From Caballeronia glebae (GTDB lineage Bacteria; Pseudomonadota; Gammaproteobacteria; Burkholderiales; Burkholderiaceae), in the NCBI RefSeq assembly GCF_001545035.1, contig NZ_FCOJ02000006.1, forward strand, positions 1-64,000: a stretch of 64,000 bases of DNA, in the 5' to 3' direction. Under the pieces are notes generated by a model, which did no database searches, was not told where the DNA came from, and saw only the letters and a program-made list of their open reading frames with translations. Every line of letters starts with the position of its first letter. Positions within the stretch are counted from its first letter, which is position 1. Position numbers and translations under genes: made by a program. Shown here piece by piece: positions 54,888-63,757 of this stretch.

Positions 54888-55779
54888 GAAACGGCTCCAG
54901 AATGGCTCCGTCCTCCCTCGTCGTGCGAGTCGGCGTCTGTGATGTGAATCGTCACGCGCGCGAAGCGGGAAGGTGGGCGTGCCACGCTTTTTTGTGTGTT
55001 GTCACAAAGCACGCTGGAGCGGGACTTCTGGCGGGAGAATTGCCGAAAGCAGGCTGCGGCTCCCAAATTGGGACGGCCGCGCCGTGGGGCGCATTGCGAA
55101 GCAACTGCGAGACGTTCGACGTATTCGCTCGGCCCGTGGCGAGGATGAACGGCGGCGCTGCGGTTCCGCGTCTCAAAATGGACGCGCCGAACCGACTCGC
55201 GCTCTTGCAAAGAGCCTGATTCCTCCCAACGGCGGCTGCGGGGAAGAGCGGTCTCGCGCAAACCAGCGCGATGCTTCGTGACCGATCCTCTTTGCTGCCA
55301 TGCCGCGCCGGCGCGGCCGCGGGCTCGATTGCTCCCGTCGGCGCGCGGCCGTGTGTCTCGCCTCGTTTGCGGCGTCGTCGCACTTCGCAGAAATCAGCGC
55401 AGCAGCGATTTTCGCCGTCAGTTGTTCGCAAAACCGGCGAGCGTCGATTTGCCTTTTTCTCCCGCTCGCTGGCAGGGCCGATTTGGGCTGGCATCCGGCT
55501 TTTTCGCCGGGCGCCGTCGCTTCTCGCCGATAAAATTCTTTTTTACCAAAAATCCGTTACCGCGGCGATCGACTCGACCGAACGCGCCTGTGGGCTCCGT
55601 CCCTGCCGGTGATATCGCCGTGCGTGCAACTCGTTGCTCTCGATGTTCCGGGTGAGCAACCGACCTTGGGCGCAAGTAAAATGATGGTTTATCGCTTGCA
55701 CCTGTACAGTCTGAATAATCCCGCCGCTGCTTGATCCTAAGCATCGACTTTTTCAGGCTGCTCGCAAATTATATTCAGA
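54888..55779. other. Long intergenic region between divergent rne and rluC
   Basis: About 890 bases with several open frames of 100-180 codons but no credible gene: none shows a recognisable domain or a good ribosome-binding site. As RNase E genes commonly have long 5' leaders used for autoregulation, most of this is probably the rne 5' UTR and promoter. GC-rich hairpin-prone stretches occur at 55030-55120 and 55240-55400. An A/T-rich spot at 55525-55560 and another at 55735-55780 are the best places for promoters. Confidence 0.6.
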
Positions 55780-56778
55780 ATGAATGAGTTAGGCAAAACA
55801 TCCCATAAGCAGGTCGCAAGCGAACACGTGTCGATGATCGAAGTCGACGAGACCGCAGCCGGTCAGCGGATCGATAATTTCCTGCTGCGCGTGTGCAAGG
55901 GCGTGCCCAAGAGCCATATATACCGCATCCTTCGCAGCGGCGAAGTGCGCGTGAACAAAGGCCGCATCGACGCCGCGTACCGCCTCGAAATGGGCGATCT
56001 CGTGCGCGTGCCGCCGATCCGCACTGCGCAGCCAGACGAGCCGCCGGTATCGGCGAACGCGCCCGCGGCCGAGTTCCCGATCGTTTTCGAGGATGACCAT
56101 CTCATCGTAATCGACAAGCCGTCGGGCGTCGCGGTGCACGGCGGCAGCGGCGTCGCGTTCGGCGTGATCGAGCAATTGCGCAACGCGCGGCCACACGCGA
56201 AATTCCTCGAACTGGTGCATCGGCTGGATCGCGAGACCTCGGGTGTGCTGATGCTTGCCAAGAAGCGCGCGGCGCTCGTCGGCCTGCACGAGCAAATACG
56301 CGAAAACCGTGTCGACAAGCGTTATTACGCGTGCGGCCACGGCGACTGGCAGAGCGACTGGGGCCGCAGACGCATCGTGAAGGCGCCGCTCCATAAATAT
56401 GTCGCGGCGGACGGCGAGCGGCGCGTGCGCGTCCAGGAGAACGGACTGCCGTCGCACACGGTCTTCAATCTGATCGAGCGCTGGGGCGACTACGCGTGGG
56501 TCGAGGCGGAACTGAAAACCGGCCGCACGCACCAGATTCGCGTGCATATGGCGAGCATTGGCCTGCCGATTGCGGGCGATGCCAAATACGGCGATTTCGC
56601 TCTTAACAAGGAATTGGCTCGCCCGAGCGCGAAGCCTTCGCTAAAACGCATGTTTCTGCACGCATTTCGTCTGAAGATCGCGCATCCGGCGACGGGCGAG
56701 CCGCTGCAGTTCGAAGCGCCGCTGCCCGCCGAATGCAAGCGGTTCATCGAACAATTGAAAAAACGAGAGACAGAGTAA
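55780..56778 (+). CDS. rluC: 23S rRNA pseudouridine synthase (RluC type)
   Basis: A 332-residue RluA-family pseudouridine synthase: N-terminal S4 domain (about residues 25-80, QRIDNFLLRVCKGVPKSHIY) and catalytic domain with the motif HRLDRETSG, whose Asp150 is catalytic. RluC modifies 23S rRNA positions 955, 2504 and 2580. RluC next to rne is the arrangement also seen in E. coli (divergent). TATATT at 55768-55773 is very close to the ATG, so the leader may be short. HAD gene follows with no gap. Confidence 0.95.
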   Translation: MNELGKTSHKQVASEHVSMIEVDETAAGQRIDNFLLRVCKGVPKSHIYRILRSGEVRVNKGRIDAAYRLEMGDLVRVPPIRTAQPDEPPVSANAPAAEFPIVFEDDHLIVIDKPSGVAVHGGSGVAFGVIEQLRNARPHAKFLELVHRLDRETSGVLMLAKKRAALVGLHEQIRENRVDKRYYACGHGDWQSDWGRRRIVKAPLHKYVAADGERRVRVQENGLPSHTVFNLIERWGDYAWVEAELKTGRTHQIRVHMASIGLPIAGDAKYGDFALNKELARPSAKPSLKRMFLHAFRLKIAHPATGEPLQFEAPLPAECKRFIEQLKKRETE

Positions 56779-57438
56779 ATGGCGCGGCAGCAATTCGATT
56801 TGATCGTTTTCGACTGGGACGGCACGCTGATGGATTCGACCGTCCACATCACGCGCAGCATTCAGGCTGCGTGCCGCGACCTCGGGCTGCCGGTTCCCGC
56901 CGATGAGTCCGCGAGCTATGTGATCGGCCTGGGCCTGAAAGACGCGCTGCAGATCTGCGCGCCGACGCTCGATCCGTCCGACTATCCGCGCCTGGCCGAA
57001 CGTTACCGCTTCCATTTCCTGACGATGGGCCAGAAGACCGAGCTCTTCGACGGCGTGCGCGAGTTGCTGCGGGAATTGCGCGATCTCGGCTATTTTCTCG
57101 CGGTGGCGACGGGCAAGAGCCGCGTCGGGCTGAATCGCGCGCTCGACGAATCGCGGCTCACGAGTCTTTTCGACGGCACGCGCTGCGCGGACGAAACGTT
57201 CTCGAAGCCGCATCCCGCGATGCTTCACGAACTCACGCGCGAACTCGGCCAGGACCTCGGGCGCACGGTGATGATCGGCGACACGACGCACGATCTGCAG
57301 ATGGCGATCAACGCGGGCGCGGCGTGCATCGGCGTCGGCTATGGCGCGCATCCGGCCGATTCGCTCGCGGCGCTCAAGCCGCAGTTCTGCGCCGACAGCG
57401 TCGCCTCGCTCGCCGGCTGGCTGCGGGAGCACGCATGA
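56779..57438 (+). CDS. HAD-superfamily phosphatase (phosphoglycolate phosphatase-like)
   Basis: A 219-residue HAD hydrolase with motif I FDWDGTLMDS (Asp12, Asp14), motif II ATGKSRVG (about residue 111), and motif III/IV VMIGDTTHDLQMAINAGA (about 164-181). Directly follows rluC (stop and start adjoin) and overlaps the Rieske gene by 4 bases. Similar genes are called gph-like; the substrate is not known. Confidence 0.9.
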   Translation: MARQQFDLIVFDWDGTLMDSTVHITRSIQAACRDLGLPVPADESASYVIGLGLKDALQICAPTLDPSDYPRLAERYRFHFLTMGQKTELFDGVRELLRELRDLGYFLAVATGKSRVGLNRALDESRLTSLFDGTRCADETFSKPHPAMLHELTRELGQDLGRTVMIGDTTHDLQMAINAGAACIGVGYGAHPADSLAALKPQFCADSVASLAGWLREHA

Positions 57439-57821
57439 CGCACCCGGCGCGGGACGCGGTGCGCGTGTGCGCATCGGACGAACTCGTCGATGGCGGCGCG
57501 GGCGTGCGCGTTCCGGCAACCGAGGCGAGCGGCGACGCCGTGATTTTTTTCGTGCGCTACGACGGGCGGCCCTACGGCTATCTGAACCGCTGCGCGCACG
57601 TGCCGATGGAGCTCGACTGGAACGAGGGCCAGTTCTTCGAAAGCTCGGGCCTATACTTGATGTGCGCCACGCACGGGGCGATTTACGAGCCCGACACGGG
57701 CAAATGCGTGGGCGGTCCTTGCCGCGGCGCACGCCTGCGGGCCGTCTCCGTCGAAGAGCGCGACACACCGGAAGGCCGCGCGGTCTTCTGGCTGCCCGAC
57801 GACGCGTTGCGTCCCGCCTGA
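57435..57821 (+). CDS. Rieske [2Fe-2S] ferredoxin-like protein
   Basis: A 128-residue protein with a Rieske cluster: Cys53-x-His55 (NRCAHVPMEL) and Cys77-x2-His80 (MCATHGAIYEPDTGKCVGGP). It has no transmembrane helix, so it resembles a soluble Rieske ferredoxin. Redox partner unknown. ATG 57435 overlaps the HAD stop; the longer frame upstream is a shadow. Confidence 0.9.
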   Translation: MTHPARDAVRVCASDELVDGGAGVRVPATEASGDAVIFFVRYDGRPYGYLNRCAHVPMELDWNEGQFFESSGLYLMCATHGAIYEPDTGKCVGGPCRGARLRAVSVEERDTPEGRAVFWLPDDALRPA

Positions 57822-57846
57822 TTTCTTTTCTACCGATCCACAACGC

Positions 57847-58809
57847 ATGTCCGACAACTTTCCTCCCCGCAATAACGACAACTGGGAGCGCGACGCGCTC
57901 GAACGCATCGCGCTCGCCGCCATCCGCGAGCAGCGCGCCGCGCGTCGCTGGCGCATTTTCTTTCGCTTCGTGTTTCTCGGCGTGATCGCGTTGATCGCGT
58001 GGGGCGTGTTCGATTTCACCGGCGATCGCGTCGCGAAGGCGGGCAAGCACACGGCGCTCATCGAGCTGCAGGGCGAAATTTCCGCAAACAGCGATGCGAG
58101 CGCCGACAACATCGACGAGGCGCTTCAGAGCGCGTTCGAGGACGAGAACACGGCGGGCGTGATCCTGCGCATCAATAGTCCGGGCGGCAGTCCGGTGCAG
58201 GCGGGCATCATCAACGGCGAAATCCGGCGGCTGCGCGCGAAGTATCCGAAAACGCCGCTGTACGTGGTCGTCGACGACATGTGCGCGTCGGGCGGCTATT
58301 ACGTCGCGGCGGCGGCGGACAAGATTTACGTGGACCGGGCGAGCATTGTCGGGTCGATCGGCGTGCTGATGGACGGTTTCGGCTTCACGGGCCTGATGGA
58401 CAAGCTCGGCATCCAGCGCCGCATGCACACGTCGGGCGCGAACAAGGGCGCGTTCGATCCGTTCTCGCCGGAAACGCCCGCGATGAACGCGCACGCGCAG
58501 GCCATGCTCGATCAGATCCACACGCAATTCATCGACGCGGTGAAGCTCGGCCGGGGTAAGCGTCTGAAAGACGATCCGGAGCTGTTTTCCGGCATGTTCT
58601 GGACCGGCGAAAAGAGCGTCGAACTCGGTCTTGCCGACGGTTTCGGCGACGCCAGCTATGTGGCGCGCGAGGTCATCAAGCAGCCGGATATGGTCGATTA
58701 CACGCAGAAGGAGAGTATCAGCGAGCGCGTGGTGCGGCGCTTCGGCGCATCTGTGGGCGATGCCGCCGTGCGCGCGCTCACGCTCGGCGGCAAGCCACAG
58801 TTGCGCTGA
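57847..58809 (+). CDS. sppA: S49-family signal peptide peptidase
   Basis: A 320-residue membrane protease, single S49 domain type. The membrane helix is at about residues 44-62 (IFFRFVFLGVIALIAWGVFD). The peptidase part has INSPGGSPVQAGII (about 106), the catalytic Ser in DDMCASGGYYVAAAADKIYV (about 142-161) and a Lys expected near 208. It degrades signal peptides after export. Last gene of the rluC unit; convergent with the methyltransferase gene, two bases apart. Confidence 0.94.
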   Translation: MSDNFPPRNNDNWERDALERIALAAIREQRAARRWRIFFRFVFLGVIALIAWGVFDFTGDRVAKAGKHTALIELQGEISANSDASADNIDEALQSAFEDENTAGVILRINSPGGSPVQAGIINGEIRRLRAKYPKTPLYVVVDDMCASGGYYVAAAADKIYVDRASIVGSIGVLMDGFGFTGLMDKLGIQRRMHTSGANKGAFDPFSPETPAMNAHAQAMLDQIHTQFIDAVKLGRGKRLKDDPELFSGMFWTGEKSVELGLADGFGDASYVAREVIKQPDMVDYTQKESISERVVRRFGASVGDAAVRALTLGGKPQLR

Positions 58810-58811
58810 AC

Positions 58812-59531
58812 TTACGAGGCTAGCAAGAGGAAGATCGCCGGGCGCTTGTGCAGGTCGGGCGCGGTCTGCTTCTTCCAGTCCGCCGCCGTGCGCGTGACGA
58901 TGGTTTCGCCCGGCAGCGTCAGATCGACCGCGACGCAAATAAGCGTCGACGGCGCGCACGAGGCGACGAGCGTGTCGAGCATCGCGCGGTTTCGATAGGG
59001 CGTCTCAATGAAAATCTGCGTCTGATTGGCCTTGCGCGACAGTTGCTCCAGCTCGCGCAGGCGCTTTGCGCGCTCGCCGGCATCGACCGGCAGATAGCCG
59101 CTGAACGCGAAGCTCTGGCCGTTCATGCCCGAAGCCATCAGCGCGAGCAGGATCGAGCTTGGTCCGACGAGCGGCACGACCTTCACGCCACGCTGATGCG
59201 CGCGCCGCACAAGCAACGCGCCGGGATCGGCGACGGCGGGACAGCCCGCTTCGGAGACGAGGCCGGCGTCCGTGCCGGCGAGGATCGGCGCGAGCAGATT
59301 GTCGATCTCGGCCGCCTTCGTGTTCACGTTCAGTTCGCGCACCTCGATTTCCTGAATCGGGCGTTCCGTGCCCACTTTCTTAAGAAACGCGCGCGTTGTT
59401 TTGGCGTTTTCGCCGATGTAGTACGCGAGCGCGGAAGCCTGCGCGCGCACCGGTTCGGGCAGGACTTGGGCGAGCGCGGTGGCGTCGCCGTCGCCCAGCG
59501 TGTTCGGGATCAGATAGAGAACGCCGCTCAT
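58812..59531 (-). CDS. SAM-dependent methyltransferase, tetrapyrrole methylase/RsmI fold
   Basis: A 239-residue protein of the tetrapyrrole (corrin/porphyrin) methylase fold. VLYLIPNTLGDGDATALAQV at the start, GTDAGLVSEAGCPAVADPGA (about 86-105) and VVPLVGPSSILLALMASGMN (about 117-136) bind SAM. It is related to RsmI, which modifies C1402 of 16S rRNA, but differs in the N-terminus (IPNTLGD rather than PIGN). Target unknown. Its start overlaps the maf stop by 4 bases. Confidence 0.88.
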   Translation of the reverse strand: MSGVLYLIPNTLGDGDATALAQVLPEPVRAQASALAYYIGENAKTTRAFLKKVGTERPIQEIEVRELNVNTKAAEIDNLLAPILAGTDAGLVSEAGCPAVADPGALLVRRAHQRGVKVVPLVGPSSILLALMASGMNGQSFAFSGYLPVDAGERAKRLRELEQLSRKANQTQIFIETPYRNRAMLDTLVASCAPSTLICVAVDLTLPGETIVTRTAADWKKQTAPDLHKRPAIFLLLAS

Positions 59532-60148
59532 GCTGCCTCCAGAATCGGATAACCGGCGTTCACGAGCATTCCGGTCAACGCGATCAGCGGCAAGCCGATG
59601 AGCGCTGTCGGATCGTCGGATTCGATCGCTTCGAGCAGCGCGATGCCGAGGCCTTCCGCCTTGGCGCTGCCGGCGCAGTCGTACGGCGTTTCGGCGCGCA
59701 GATAGGTTTCGATCTGGGCATCCGAATAGCGGCGAAACCGCACGCGCGTGACGATATCGGCGGATTGCGCGCCGCCCGTGCGGCTGTCGAACAGGCAGAG
59801 GGCGCTATGGAATTCGACGCTGCGGCCGCGCATCGCCTGCAACTGCGCGAAGGCTTTTTCATGCGTGCCGGGTTTGCCGATCTGCGTGCCGTCGAAGGTC
59901 GCGACCTGATCGGAGCCGATCACGAGCGCGTTCGCCCGGTCGTCGCTAACGTTGCCGGCCGCGGCGCGCGCCTTGGCCATCGAGAGCCGCACGGCAGTCG
60001 CCTCGGGCGTTTCGCCGGCGAGCGGCGCTTCATCGATATCGGGCGAGACGACATCGAACGGAATGCGCAGGCGCGTCAGTAACTCGCGCCGATAAGGCGA
60101 ACTGGACGCCAGAATCAGGCGCGGCGGCGTTTTTGAAGCTTCGGACAT
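59528..60148 (-). CDS. Maf-family nucleotide pyrophosphatase (YceF type)
   Basis: A 206-residue Maf-like protein; LILASSSPYRRELLTRLRIP (about residues 10-29) is the family signature and LVIGSDQVATFDGTQIGKPG (about 75-94) contains the catalytic Asp. YceF hydrolyses 7-methyl-GTP. It is next to yceD-rpmF-plsX, divergent, as in many Gram-negatives. Coupled to the methyltransferase gene. Confidence 0.93.
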   Translation of the reverse strand: MSEASKTPPRLILASSSPYRRELLTRLRIPFDVVSPDIDEAPLAGETPEATAVRLSMAKARAAAGNVSDDRANALVIGSDQVATFDGTQIGKPGTHEKAFAQLQAMRGRSVEFHSALCLFDSRTGGAQSADIVTRVRFRRYSDAQIETYLRAETPYDCAGSAKAEGLGIALLEAIESDDPTALIGLPLIALTGMLVNAGYPILEAA

Positions 60149-60208
60149 GGAGCGAATCCGGCAAAAATGGGTGAAAAAACGACGGGCTGCGGTTCAGCCC
60201 TTAAGTAT

Positions 60209-60237
60209 TTGACTCGAAAGAACAAAGCCGATATGAT
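60209..60237 (+). promoter_or_regulatory. Promoter of the yceD-rpmF-plsX-fabH operon
   Basis: TTGACT (60209-60214), 17-bp spacer, TATGAT (60232-60237): five of six matches in each hexamer. The yceD start is about 200 bases downstream, leaving a long leader. Confidence 0.72.
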
Positions 60238-60436
60238 TTTGGGCTTTTCATCGGTACGTGCTGACGAACCACGTCCGCTCGACGTCGATGAAGCCGGTTG
60301 AGCCGAAAGCGCCAGAAGCACGAATGCCGGTTCGATGCAAATTCGGGCAAGCCACGCCTGCATTGAATCTGCATCGCGGTGCATACTGAGCGCTCACCGG
60401 TAGCACTAACCCAGTAAGGCCCAAGCAGGAGCGCAC

Positions 60437-61060
60437 ATGACTCAGAATCCTGGCAAACCTGTGAGCCCCGCCGACCCGCGCGCGCTCGACATTTACGAAT
60501 TCGCCACGAGCGGCAGGCAGGCAGCCGGCGCGCTGCGCGTGTCGCAGATGCCGCGCATGTTAGCCGAAGTGCCGGCGGATGTGCCAGAGCGCGACACCGC
60601 ATTTACCTGGCAGGGCGAGGGCTCGACCCAGCCGGAACTGCAGGACAACGGCACGGACGCGCCGCAGCCGTATCTGCGTCTCGCGGTGCACGGTTCGGCG
60701 TGGCTCACGTGTCAACGCTGCCTTCAGCCGTATTCGCAACATCTCGATGTCGATGCAACGTATCGGATCGTGGCGACGGATGAAGAAGCGGATGAATTTC
60801 CGCTCGACGACGATGAAGTCGAAGTGATCGTGGGCTCGCGCCAGTTCGATCTCGTCGACTTGATCGAAGAGGAGTTGTTGTTGTCCTTGCCGCTCGTGCC
60901 CAAGCACAACGTATGTCCCGAGACGCACGAAAGCCTGCTTCCGGACGCGGTGGACGACGAGTCGGATGAAAGCGGTGCGACGGATGAGGACGAGAAACCG
61001 AATCCTTTTGCCGTGCTGGAAAAGCTCAAACAGGGCGGCTCCGACGACAAGAAGCACTGA
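60437..61060 (+). CDS. yceD: YceD/DUF177 23S rRNA accumulation protein
   Basis: A 207-residue protein of the DUF177 family. The conserved CQRCLQPYSQHLDVDATYRI (residues about 94-113) with a CxxC and the acidic DEEADEFPLDDDEVEVIVGS are visible. The protein aids 23S rRNA accumulation in plants and bacteria. Its position before rpmF is conserved across bacteria. The N-terminal region is basic and the end acidic. Confidence 0.92.
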   Translation: MTQNPGKPVSPADPRALDIYEFATSGRQAAGALRVSQMPRMLAEVPADVPERDTAFTWQGEGSTQPELQDNGTDAPQPYLRLAVHGSAWLTCQRCLQPYSQHLDVDATYRIVATDEEADEFPLDDDEVEVIVGSRQFDLVDLIEEELLLSLPLVPKHNVCPETHESLLPDAVDDESDESGATDEDEKPNPFAVLEKLKQGGSDDKKH

Positions 61061-61178
61061 ATGGTTTTGTAGCACGCAACAAACTGGTAGCGCGATGTGC
61101 GCACCCGATGGCCGATCGGCCGAGGGCTGTCGGCGGATCGGGCTGTGTTAGAATTCGCAAAATTTTTCTGGAGTAATC

Positions 61179-61358
61179 ATGGCAGTTCAGCAAAACAAGA
61201 AGTCGCCGTCGAAGCGCGGCATGCACCGTTCCCACGACTTCCTCACGGCGGCTCCCATTGCTGTCGAGCAGAGCACGGGCGAAGTGCATCTGCGCCACCA
61301 CGTGAGCCCGAACGGCTACTATCGTGGCAAGAAAGTCATCAAGACGAAGAACGACTAA
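61179..61358 (+). CDS. rpmF: 50S ribosomal protein L32
   Basis: A 59-residue protein ([20 protein letters not shown]…, ending KVIKTKND) that is unmistakably L32; GGAG lies 6 bases before the ATG. This L32 lacks the CxxC pairs of zinc-binding forms. Its position between yceD and plsX is the common one. A hairpin with T-run follows, before plsX. Confidence 0.97.
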   Translation: MAVQQNKKSPSKRGMHRSHDFLTAAPIAVEQSTGEVHLRHHVSPNGYYRGKKVIKTKND

Positions 61359-61446
61359 GCGTTCATTGACGCTCGATGTGCCCGCTGGAATCGTTTCGCG
61401 GGCGCGCGGGCGCAACTCGCTCTTGACACTTTCCCGGTACGACGAG

Positions 61447-61474
61447 AAAGCGGCATTTCACTGCCGCTTTTTTG
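61447..61474 (+). terminator. Hairpin with T-run between rpmF and plsX
   Basis: Nine-bp stem AAAGCGGCA / TGCCGCTTT, 6-nt loop, and TTT tail (six T in all). It could reduce read-through from the ribosomal gene into plsX, lowering expression of the lipid genes. It lies 23 bases before the plsX ATG. Confidence 0.7.
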
Positions 61475-61496
61475 TGGCCGAAATTCGTCGCTTTCC

Positions 61497-62636
61497 ATGA
61501 CTGTAAAGATAACCATCGACTGCATGGGAGGCGACCACGGTCCGGCCGTGACCGTTCCCGCTGCCGTCAGTTTCGTGCGCTCGCATCCCGACGCGCACCT
61601 GATGCTCGTCGGTCTAGAGCAGCCTATTCGCGCTCAGCTCAAGAAATGCAAGGCTTCCGATGAGCCGCGTCTGACCGTCGTTGCCGCCAGCGAAGTCGTC
61701 GCGATGGACGATCCCGTCGAAGTCGCGCTGCGCAAGAAAAAAGATTCGTCGATGCGCGTCGCGCTCAATCTCGTAAAAGAGGGCGAGGCGCAGACCTGCA
61801 TTTCCGCCGGCAATACCGGCGCGCTCATGGCGGTGTCCCGCTATGTGCTGAAGACGCTCGCCGGTATCGAGCGGCCCGCTATCGCGTTCGCGATGCCGAG
61901 TCAGAAGGGCTACACCACCGTGCTCGACCTGGGCGCCAATGTCGATTGCGAACCCGGGCATCTGTTGCAATTCGCGGAGATGGGCCACGCGCTCGTTTCG
62001 GCGCTCGAAGGGCGTGAGCGGCCGACCATCGGGCTGCTCAATATCGGCGAAGAAGTCATCAAGGGCAACGAAACGATCAAGCGCGCGGGCGAACTCCTGC
62101 GCGCGAGCACGCTCAACTTCTACGGTAACGTGGAAGGGAACGACATCTACAAGGGCACGACCGATGTCGTCGTATGCGACGGATTCGTCGGCAATGTCGC
62201 GCTGAAGACCTCCGAAGGTCTCGCGAAGATGCTCGCCGATATGATCAAGGAAGAGTTCAGCCGCAACTTTGCCTCGAAGCTCATGGCGCTGGTCGCGCTG
62301 CCCGTGCTGAAGCGCTTCAAGAAGCGTGTCGATCCGGCGCAATATAACGGCGCGGCCTTGCTCGGCCTGCGCGGGCTGGTCATCAAAAGTCACGGTTCGG
62401 CCGAAGCCTTCGGGTTTGAATGGGCTATCAAACGCGGGTATGATGCCGTCAAAAATGGCGTGCTCGAACGCCTGGTGCGCGCGATGGAAGAGAACGCTCC
62501 CGCCGCGCGCGAGGCGGAGGCGGACGTTCCCGCGTCGACGGTCGTGGATCAATCGATCCAGCAGGCCGCTTCACAGCCAAACTCGCAGCCGAACCCGCCG
62601 GGCGAGTCCGGTCCTGCGCTACATTCGAAGGCATAA
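61497..62636 (+). CDS. plsX: Phosphate acyltransferase PlsX
   Basis: A 379-residue enzyme that makes acyl-phosphate from acyl-ACP for phosphatidic acid synthesis. The start [35 protein letters not shown] (about 102), [20 protein letters not shown] (about 145) and [13 protein letters not shown] (about 178) match the family. The C-terminal 30 residues are a Pro/Gln/Ala-rich tail beyond the usual length. The stop overlaps the fabH start by one base (TAATG). Confidence 0.96.
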   Translation: MTVKITIDCMGGDHGPAVTVPAAVSFVRSHPDAHLMLVGLEQPIRAQLKKCKASDEPRLTVVAASEVVAMDDPVEVALRKKKDSSMRVALNLVKEGEAQTCISAGNTGALMAVSRYVLKTLAGIERPAIAFAMPSQKGYTTVLDLGANVDCEPGHLLQFAEMGHALVSALEGRERPTIGLLNIGEEVIKGNETIKRAGELLRASTLNFYGNVEGNDIYKGTTDVVVCDGFVGNVALKTSEGLAKMLADMIKEEFSRNFASKLMALVALPVLKRFKKRVDPAQYNGAALLGLRGLVIKSHGSAEAFGFEWAIKRGYDAVKNGVLERLVRAMEENAPAAREAEADVPASTVVDQSIQQAASQPNSQPNPPGESGPALHSKA

Positions 62637-63625
62637 TGGCTCAATCCAATCTTTACTCTCGCGTGCTTGGCACCGGCAGCTATCTGCCGTCCGAGCGTGT
62701 CACGAATCAGGACTTGGCGGACCGTCTCGCGAAGCAGGGCGTCGAAACCAATGACGAATGGATCGTCGCGCGCACCGGCATTCACGCGCGTCATTTTGCA
62801 GCAGCGGATCAAACCACGAGCGATCTCGCGCTGATCGCATCGCAGAAAGCGATCGAAGCGGCGGGCGTCGATCCGCAATCGATCGATCTGATCATCGTCG
62901 CGACCTCCACGCCGGACTTCGTGTTTCCGAGCACCGCGTGCCTGCTGCAGAACAAGCTCGGCATCAAGAACAACGGCGCGGCCTTCGACCTGCAAGCGGT
63001 GTGCTCCGGCTTCGCCTATGGCGTCGCGACGGCGGACAGCTTCATTCGCAGCGGCCTGAACCGCACGGCGCTCGTCGTCGGCGCGGAGACGTTCTCGCGC
63101 ATCCTCGATTTCAACGATCGCACCACGTGCGTGCTGTTCGGCGATGGCGCGGGCGCGGTCGTGCTGCAGGCATCCGACGAACCGGGCGTGCTGTCGAGCG
63201 CGCTGCACGCGGACGGCAGCTATTCCGACATTCTCTGCACGCCGGGCAACGTGAACGGCGGCGTGGTTCAAGGCAGCGCGTTCCTGCACATGGACGGGCA
63301 GGCCGTGTTCAAGCTCGCGGTCAACGTGCTCGAAAAGGTCGCGCTCGAAGCGCTCGACAAGGCGAAGCTCACGGCGGAAGACATCGACTGGCTGATTCCG
63401 CATCAGGCCAATATCCGCATCATGCAAAGCACGGCGCGCAAGCTGCATCTGCCGGCGGAGCGCATGGTCGTGACGGTCGGCGAGCACGGCAACACGTCGG
63501 CGGCGTCGATTCCGCTCGCGCTCGACGTCGCGGTGCGCGACGGCCGCATCAAGCGCGGCGACAACATTCTCATCGAAGGCGTGGGCGGCGGCTTCACGTG
63601 GGGCGCGTCGGTCATCCGCTACTGA
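62636..63625 (+). CDS. fabH: Beta-ketoacyl-ACP synthase III
   Basis: A 329-residue condensing enzyme for the first fatty acid elongation. Catalytic Cys123 is in [15 protein letters not shown]; the His and Asn are in [11 protein letters not shown] (about residue 256) and [15 protein letters not shown] (about 286). [20 protein letters not shown] near the start and the C-terminal [15 protein letters not shown] are typical. Part of the plsX-fabHD operon. Confidence 0.97.
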   Translation: MAQSNLYSRVLGTGSYLPSERVTNQDLADRLAKQGVETNDEWIVARTGIHARHFAAADQTTSDLALIASQKAIEAAGVDPQSIDLIIVATSTPDFVFPSTACLLQNKLGIKNNGAAFDLQAVCSGFAYGVATADSFIRSGLNRTALVVGAETFSRILDFNDRTTCVLFGDGAGAVVLQASDEPGVLSSALHADGSYSDILCTPGNVNGGVVQGSAFLHMDGQAVFKLAVNVLEKVALEALDKAKLTAEDIDWLIPHQANIRIMQSTARKLHLPAERMVVTVGEHGNTSAASIPLALDVAVRDGRIKRGDNILIEGVGGGFTWGASVIRY

Positions 63626-63757
63626 TCGACTATCGATTCCCTCTACCCATTCGCAACTGATCCCTTCGTCACGACAGCCGCCGCGCGCCGTATGCGCGCG
63701 CGGCGCTTCGTCAGATACCGACGACATCGCGGATCATTCCAATCAACGAGGACGATA

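Noticed and set aside
51543..54947. Open frame of 1134 codons on the + strand opposite rne
   Set aside because: It exactly mirrors rne, is Arg/His/Asp-rich as expected for GC-rich antisense frames, and shows no domain; rne on the minus strand has all catalytic motifs.
54952..55494. Open frame of 180 codons in the rne-rluC gap
   Set aside because: No ribosome-binding site, no domain, composition typical of random GC-rich sequence; overlaps other frames equally open. The region is better explained as leader.
55690..55720. CTGTACAG near rluC as a LexA box
   Set aside because: The two half-sites adjoin without the 8-bp spacer required for LexA.
56641..58959. Open frame of 772 codons on the minus strand opposite the HAD, Rieske and sppA genes
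   Set aside because: Arg/Ala/His-rich antisense shadow; the three + strand genes have clear motifs.
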